Shown here: positions 13,468 to 16,923 of the stretch, piece by piece
Numbering within the stretch: position 1 is the first letter of the stretch
How the letters are laid out: the number at the start of each line of letters is the position of its first letter
Assembly: GCA_029287755.1 (NCBI GenBank)
Contig: JARFQM010000357.1
Location: 1 to 16,923, forward strand
Source of the DNA: Desulfofustis sp.
Lineage (GTDB): Bacteria; Desulfobacterota; Desulfobulbia; Desulfobulbales; Desulfocapsaceae
Reading direction: 5' to 3'
Length of the DNA stretch: 16,923 nt
The notes under the pieces: generated by a model
The model's input: only the letters and a program-made list of their open reading frames with translations
What the model was told of the DNA's origin: nothing
Databases searched by the model: none
Translations under genes and position numbers: made by a program

Positions 13468-15018
13468 ATGCACCCGTTTTCTGTTCGGCTCCTGATTCTG
13501 CTCTATCTGTGTGGCTCCGCGTTGCTGTTTCCCGCTTGTGCGACCCTGCCGCCGCGTCCGGATCTTGCCCATGAGCCGGCCCTGCCGCCTGCCGACTCCG
13601 GTTCACTCGCCATGCTTGCACAGCGCTTTACTGCCGCCAATGGGCCGGAGGCCTCCGGCTTTCACCTGCTGATCGACGCCCGCGAGGCCCTGGATGCGCG
13701 TCTGGCGCTTATCGACTCGGCGACGAGTTCCATCGACACGCAGTATTTCATCTGGAAAGGCGATGCGGTCGGGGTGCTGCTCTTCGACCGTCTTATGCAG
13801 GCGGCCGACCGCGGTGTCCGGGTGCGGATCATCGTCGATGACATCTGGCTCGGTTCCACCACCAGAAATCTGGCGGCCCTGAACGCCCATCCCAACCTGG
13901 AGATCAGAATATTTAATCCAAACCCGTCACGGGACTCTACCTTTGGTGGTTTTATAAACTATCTGGCCAGTTTTCAGGCACTCAACCAACGAATGCACAA
14001 CAAGCTGATGATCGTCGACAACCATGCACTCATTGCCGGCGGCAGAAACCACGGCAACGAGTATTTTGGCCTGGGCAAAGAATTTAACTTCCTCGATGTC
14101 GATGTCATAGCCGTGGGCGGTGTGGTTGGGGAAAGCTCCAACGCCTATGACGACTACTGGAATGACAATGCGGTGTATCCGTTAACCCGCTTGATTGAGA
14201 AGCTGCCGGACAATACCCTGAAGGAAGTGCGCAGTGCGTTAAGTGAACTACTCGAGAAGTTCAGCCCGCAGCTTGTTTCTTATCACCTCCAGCGTCATGA
14301 CTGGCAGCAGTCGCTCAACACACTCGAGGAGAATCTGCTTATCGGCGAAGCCCACTTTCTCCAGGACGACCCCGTCCAGATCGATGGCCAAAGCTACCGT
14401 TTGCTCGACATGATCTCCTACTTCTCTGATCCGACGACAGAAGAGTTTTTGTTGACTAGTCCCTATCTCCTTCCAGTGGATGCTTCTCTGCACAATCTGC
14501 GGGAGTCGGTCCAAAGGGGGGTGAAAGTGAAAATAATCACCAACTCCCTGGCCTCGACCAATCACACCCTGGTCAACAGCCATTATAAAAAGTATCGACG
14601 GCCTATTCTCAACACCGGCGCACGGCTCTTTGAGTTTCACCATCAGCCTTCGGGAACGGTCAGAAACTGGGCCGATGTCGAGCCGGTAAAAGCTCCTTTT
14701 ATATCGCTCCATGCCAAAACGATTGTAGCCGACCGACGTCTCTGCTTTATCGGTTCTTTGAATTTCGATCCCCGGGCCTTGGTGATCAATTCAGAGAATG
14801 GATTGCTTATCAAATCGGAGGAGCTGGCGGGCGAACTGACCGATTTTCTCGAGTTCCTGGCTGCACCCGAGAACGCCTGGGAGTTGACCGTGGACAGATC
14901 CAACAGAATCCAGTGGCAGTCGGCCGAGACAAAGCTTAATGCCCAGCCGGCGCGCGGGGTATTACAGGGCTTTGTCGACCTGTTCGGCAGGTTGCTGCCC
15001 ATAGAGAGCCAGTTGTAA
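13468..15018 (+). CDS. Phospholipase-D-superfamily lipoprotein, cardiolipin-synthase (YmdC/ClsC)-like
   Basis: A 516-residue protein with two HKD catalytic motifs. HKD1 is H177-x-K179...D184 (MHNKLMIVDNHALIAGGRN) and HKD2 is H415-x-K417...D422 (HAKTIVADRRLCFIGSLNFD), the usual pair for two-domain PLD enzymes. The pattern IDTQYFIWKGDAVGVLLFDRL (89-109) and RVRIIVDD (118-125) fits COG1502 cardiolipin synthases, and the length and layout fit the YmdC/ClsC type, which condenses phosphatidylglycerol with phosphatidylethanolamine. The N-terminus is a lipoprotein signal (LLFPAC, Cys24, Ala at +2), placing it in the periplasm. GAGGTGATC just before the ATG at 13468 fixes the start. It stands apart from the operon by 207 bases and has no close partner. 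Phospholipase activity rather than synthase activity remains possible. Confidence 0.88.
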   Translation: MHPFSVRLLILLYLCGSALLFPACATLPPRPDLAHEPALPPADSGSLAMLAQRFTAANGPEASGFHLLIDAREALDARLALIDSATSSIDTQYFIWKGDAVGVLLFDRLMQAADRGVRVRIIVDDIWLGSTTRNLAALNAHPNLEIRIFNPNPSRDSTFGGFINYLASFQALNQRMHNKLMIVDNHALIAGGRNHGNEYFGLGKEFNFLDVDVIAVGGVVGESSNAYDDYWNDNAVYPLTRLIEKLPDNTLKEVRSALSELLEKFSPQLVSYHLQRHDWQQSLNTLEENLLIGEAHFLQDDPVQIDGQSYRLLDMISYFSDPTTEEFLLTSPYLLPVDASLHNLRESVQRGVKVKIITNSLASTNHTLVNSHYKKYRRPILNTGARLFEFHHQPSGTVRNWADVEPVKAPFISLHAKTIVADRRLCFIGSLNFDPRALVINSENGLLIKSEELAGELTDFLEFLAAPENAWELTVDRSNRIQWQSAETKLNAQPARGVLQGFVDLFGRLLPIESQL

Positions 15019-15074
15019 GGCTATTTAGAATGATTGTCTGGGGCCGCCCTTGCCGCTTGAACATAACTTCGTTC

Positions 15075-15102
15075 TTGAAAAAGCTCGATCGGGATGTAGA
15101 GT
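15075..15102 (+). promoter_or_regulatory. Candidate promoter for the GT39-like gene
   Basis: TTGAAA (15075-15080) and TAGAGT (15097-15102) at a 16-base spacing, about 50 bases ahead of the proposed start. Eye-based and weak. The rest of the gap 15019-15161 shows nothing else. Confidence 0.25.
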
Positions 15103-15161
15103 AGTGCAGCCCAGGCAGCGCTATTTCCTTGTGACCTAAAACGTTTCACCACGACACCTCA

Positions 15162-16886
15162 TTGACTCCGACATCTCCACGATTATCCACCGTCTTCAGC
15201 ACCATTGACTGGTTGTCGTTGTGCCTGGCCGCGGCTGTCTCCTGGGTTGTTTCCGCACTGCTTTTCGCAGGCCTCCTTCGAGCCGGGCTGCCGGTGGTCG
15301 CTGCCCACCTGGCGGCCCTGGCAGCGGTCTGTCCCCTGATCTTTTCAGCTCTCTGGCGGGACCGACGCAGAGGCGAACGGGAACCGAGGATCACCTTGCT
15401 GCTCTTCCCCAGAATTCTGCTGGCCTTCGCCCTGGCTGCCTCACTGCAGGGCGCACTGCTGGCACATCTGCTGCCGCTGGCGCTGCAGTCCGATTCCATC
15501 ACCTTTATTCCCGCCGCGCTCATAGGGGTACTGGTGTTTTATCTGGTCACCGCGCTCTGGGCCTTTCCAGTTCAGGGGAGCACAGAGGCACGGGTTGCAG
15601 CGTCGGTGAGCCTCCTTGGTGCCATGGTCGTCCTCCGAGGTGCGTACCTGGGGCTGCCCGAGCTCATGGAACAGGAGGCTTATTACTGGAATTATGCGCA
15701 GCACCTCGACCTGAGCTATCTGGATCACCCGCCGATGGTGGCCCTGCTGATCTGGTTGGGCACCAAGCTGTGTGGGATTAACGAGTTTGGGGTCAGAATC
15801 GGCGCCTTTCTCTGCTGGTTCGTCACTGCCTTTTTCTGTTACCGCCTGACGATTAAGGTTTTCGATCGACAGGCGGCCCTGGGCACCGTGCTGCTGCTGG
15901 CGGTCCTGCCGCTCTATTTTGGCGTCGGTTTTCTGATGACGCCGGATGCCCCGCTGCATGCGGCCTGGGCGGCCCTGCTTTTTTATGGCTATCGGGTTCT
16001 CGTGGAGGAAGACACGGCCTCCTGGGCCGGTTTTGGGATCAGCCTTGGTCTGGGCCTGCTGTCCAAATATACCATCATCCTGCTTGGCCCTGCCTTTCTT
16101 TTCTACATGCTGATCGACCGCAGAGCCCGGGGCTGGTTCCTGAAGCCGGGCCCCTATGCAGCCTTGACGGTGGCAGTGGCGCTCTTTTCGCCGGTTATTA
16201 TCTGGAACATGCAGCACCAGTGGGTTTCCTTTCTTTTCCAGAGCGCCAAGCGGATCTCCAGTGACCCGGTCATTTCCACCCCTCACCTGCTCGGCCATAT
16301 CACCCTTATTCTTACCCCTGCCGGGCTGTTCGGGGTGGTGCTCTTTTTCCTTTTTGGCCGCAGGCTTTTCCAATCTGCTGCAACCGTTGACACACCCGAC
16401 ATCGATAACAAAGCAAAGCGCACCTTCCTGCTGCTTTTTCTGGCTTCGTTTCTACCCTTTATCCTTTTTTTTACCATCAGTTTCAGTCGTGAGGTCAAGC
16501 TCAACTGGACCAGCCCGTTATGGCTGGCGGTTCTCCCTTTTTTAGGCTGCACCGTCACTTCGGTGTATGGAAGATTCTGCTCAATCTGCCTGATGGTGAT
16601 TCATGAATTGTGGCGCTTTACCATACCACTTCTCATTATGGCGTTGGCGATCGGGCTGCACTATGTGACGCTGGGTCTGCCCGGCGTCGCTTATCCGCCG
16701 GGGCCTTTTCTCATCGGCTGGGATAAGCTCGCCGCCGAAGTAGAAACACTGGCCGACAAAATCGAAAAGAACTCGGGCGCCCGCCCCATTGTGGTGGGTA
16801 TGGATCATTACCAGATCACCAGCGGTCTGGCCTTCTACCGACCCAAAAATGGTCTGGCCCAGGGCTCGCCGAACAGATCCGTGACC
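15162..16886 (+). CDS. GT39 / ArnT-like polyprenyl-phosphate-sugar glycosyltransferase, 3'-truncated
   Basis: 575 genomic codons of a polytopic membrane enzyme; the gene is cut by adapter sequence at 16887. Many TM helices run from residue 15 to about 510. The first-loop signature is MEQEAYYWNYAQHLDLSYLDHPPM (169-192), split here as EQEAYYWNYA and DHPPM; the acidic residues before AYYW are the catalytic position of GT39/ArnT-type enzymes. MTPDAPLHAAWAAL (about 261-274) matches the family's second conserved loop. Such proteins move a sugar from undecaprenyl phosphate to lipid A, protein or another periplasmic acceptor, which is not determinable here. The start is uncertain: TTG at 15162 has no clear ribosome site and there is no in-frame ATG nearby. 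The hydrophobic N-terminal extension before residue 140 is unassigned. Confidence 0.85.
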
Positions 16887-16923
16887 CTGTCTCTTATACA
16901 CATCTGACGCTGCCGACGAGTTG
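16887..16923. other. Illumina Nextera adapter read-through (non-genomic)
   Basis: CTGTCTCTTATACACATCT (16887-16905) is the Tn5 mosaic-end sequence of Nextera libraries, and the next 14 bases, GACGCTGCCGACGA (16906-16919), are the read-2-side adapter. The last four bases, GTTG, are probably the start of an index read. In the GT39 frame it yields the tail LSLIHI and a false stop. Confidence 0.97.

Noticed and set aside
15441..16373. Minus-strand ORF of 310 codons over the GT39-like gene
   Set aside because: Gln/Lys/Arg-rich mirror of a hydrophobic membrane protein, a typical antisense artefact.
1..16886. tRNA, rRNA, CRISPR array, insertion sequence or integrase
   Set aside because: No cloverleaf-like segment, no regularly spaced repeats, no transposase or integrase motif and no terminal inverted repeats were seen; the only Tn5-like sequence is the library adapter.

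Overview
The window looks like one end of a metagenome or draft contig from a Gram-negative, double-membrane bacterium. The GC content looks moderately high, genes are packed with ATGA-type overlaps, and several products carry lipoprotein or Sec signals. The gene content fits a proteobacterium in the broad sense (Gammaproteobacteria or Desulfobacterota/Desulfuromonadota), but I cannot assign a genus. The right end is not genomic: the last 37 bases are Illumina Nextera adapter plus probably index sequence, so the contig's biology ends at 16886.

Left block (1-3650, minus strand). Five tightly coupled genes run leftward: a DUF3833 lipoprotein, a secreted chalcone-isomerase-like protein, an NTF2-like protein, a short-chain dehydrogenase and the first 65 residues of a COG2907 FAD-dependent oxidoreductase. 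In many proteobacteria this set sits with a DUF1365 protein and a cyclopropane-fatty-acid-synthase-like methyltransferase, and is linked to fatty-acid modification and the light/singlet-oxygen response. Those partners would lie off the left edge. Upstream on the same strand is a DUF523-DUF1722 (YbgA-type) gene, a frequent companion of photolyase and of this cluster.

Central block (3898-13260, plus strand). Eight genes form one operon that I do not recognise as any described system. In order: a secreted protein with a Gly/Glu-rich tail; a lipoprotein; a single-pass inner-membrane protein with a helical-repeat region and a C-terminal PEGA-like domain; a protein with a degenerate FHA-like domain, one TM, five PEGA-like repeats and an FGE-like (SUMF1) domain without catalytic cysteines; a small secreted protein; a MotA/TolQ/ExbB-family channel protein; and two von Willebrand A (VWA) proteins. 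Each VWA protein begins with a near-identical TM segment carrying an Asp in an ExbD/TolR/MotB-like context. My reading is a proton-driven 5:2-type motor whose two central subunits are different proteins (a heterodimer) and carry MIDAS-containing VWA domains in the periplasm instead of peptidoglycan- or TonB-binding domains. The PEGA, FGE-like and lipoprotein partners would reach to the cell wall or outer membrane. This is the most interesting content of the window. The operon leader has an 18-bp perfect palindrome that contains a Shine-Dalgarno sequence for a seven-codon ORF coupled by ATGA to the first gene.

Right block (13261-16886, plus strand). After an intergenic stretch with a strong hairpin come a phospholipase-D-superfamily lipoprotein of the cardiolipin-synthase/YmdC (ClsC) kind and a truncated GT39/ArnT-like polyprenyl-phosphate-sugar glycosyltransferase. 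No tRNA, rRNA, CRISPR array, insertion sequence or integrase was seen.
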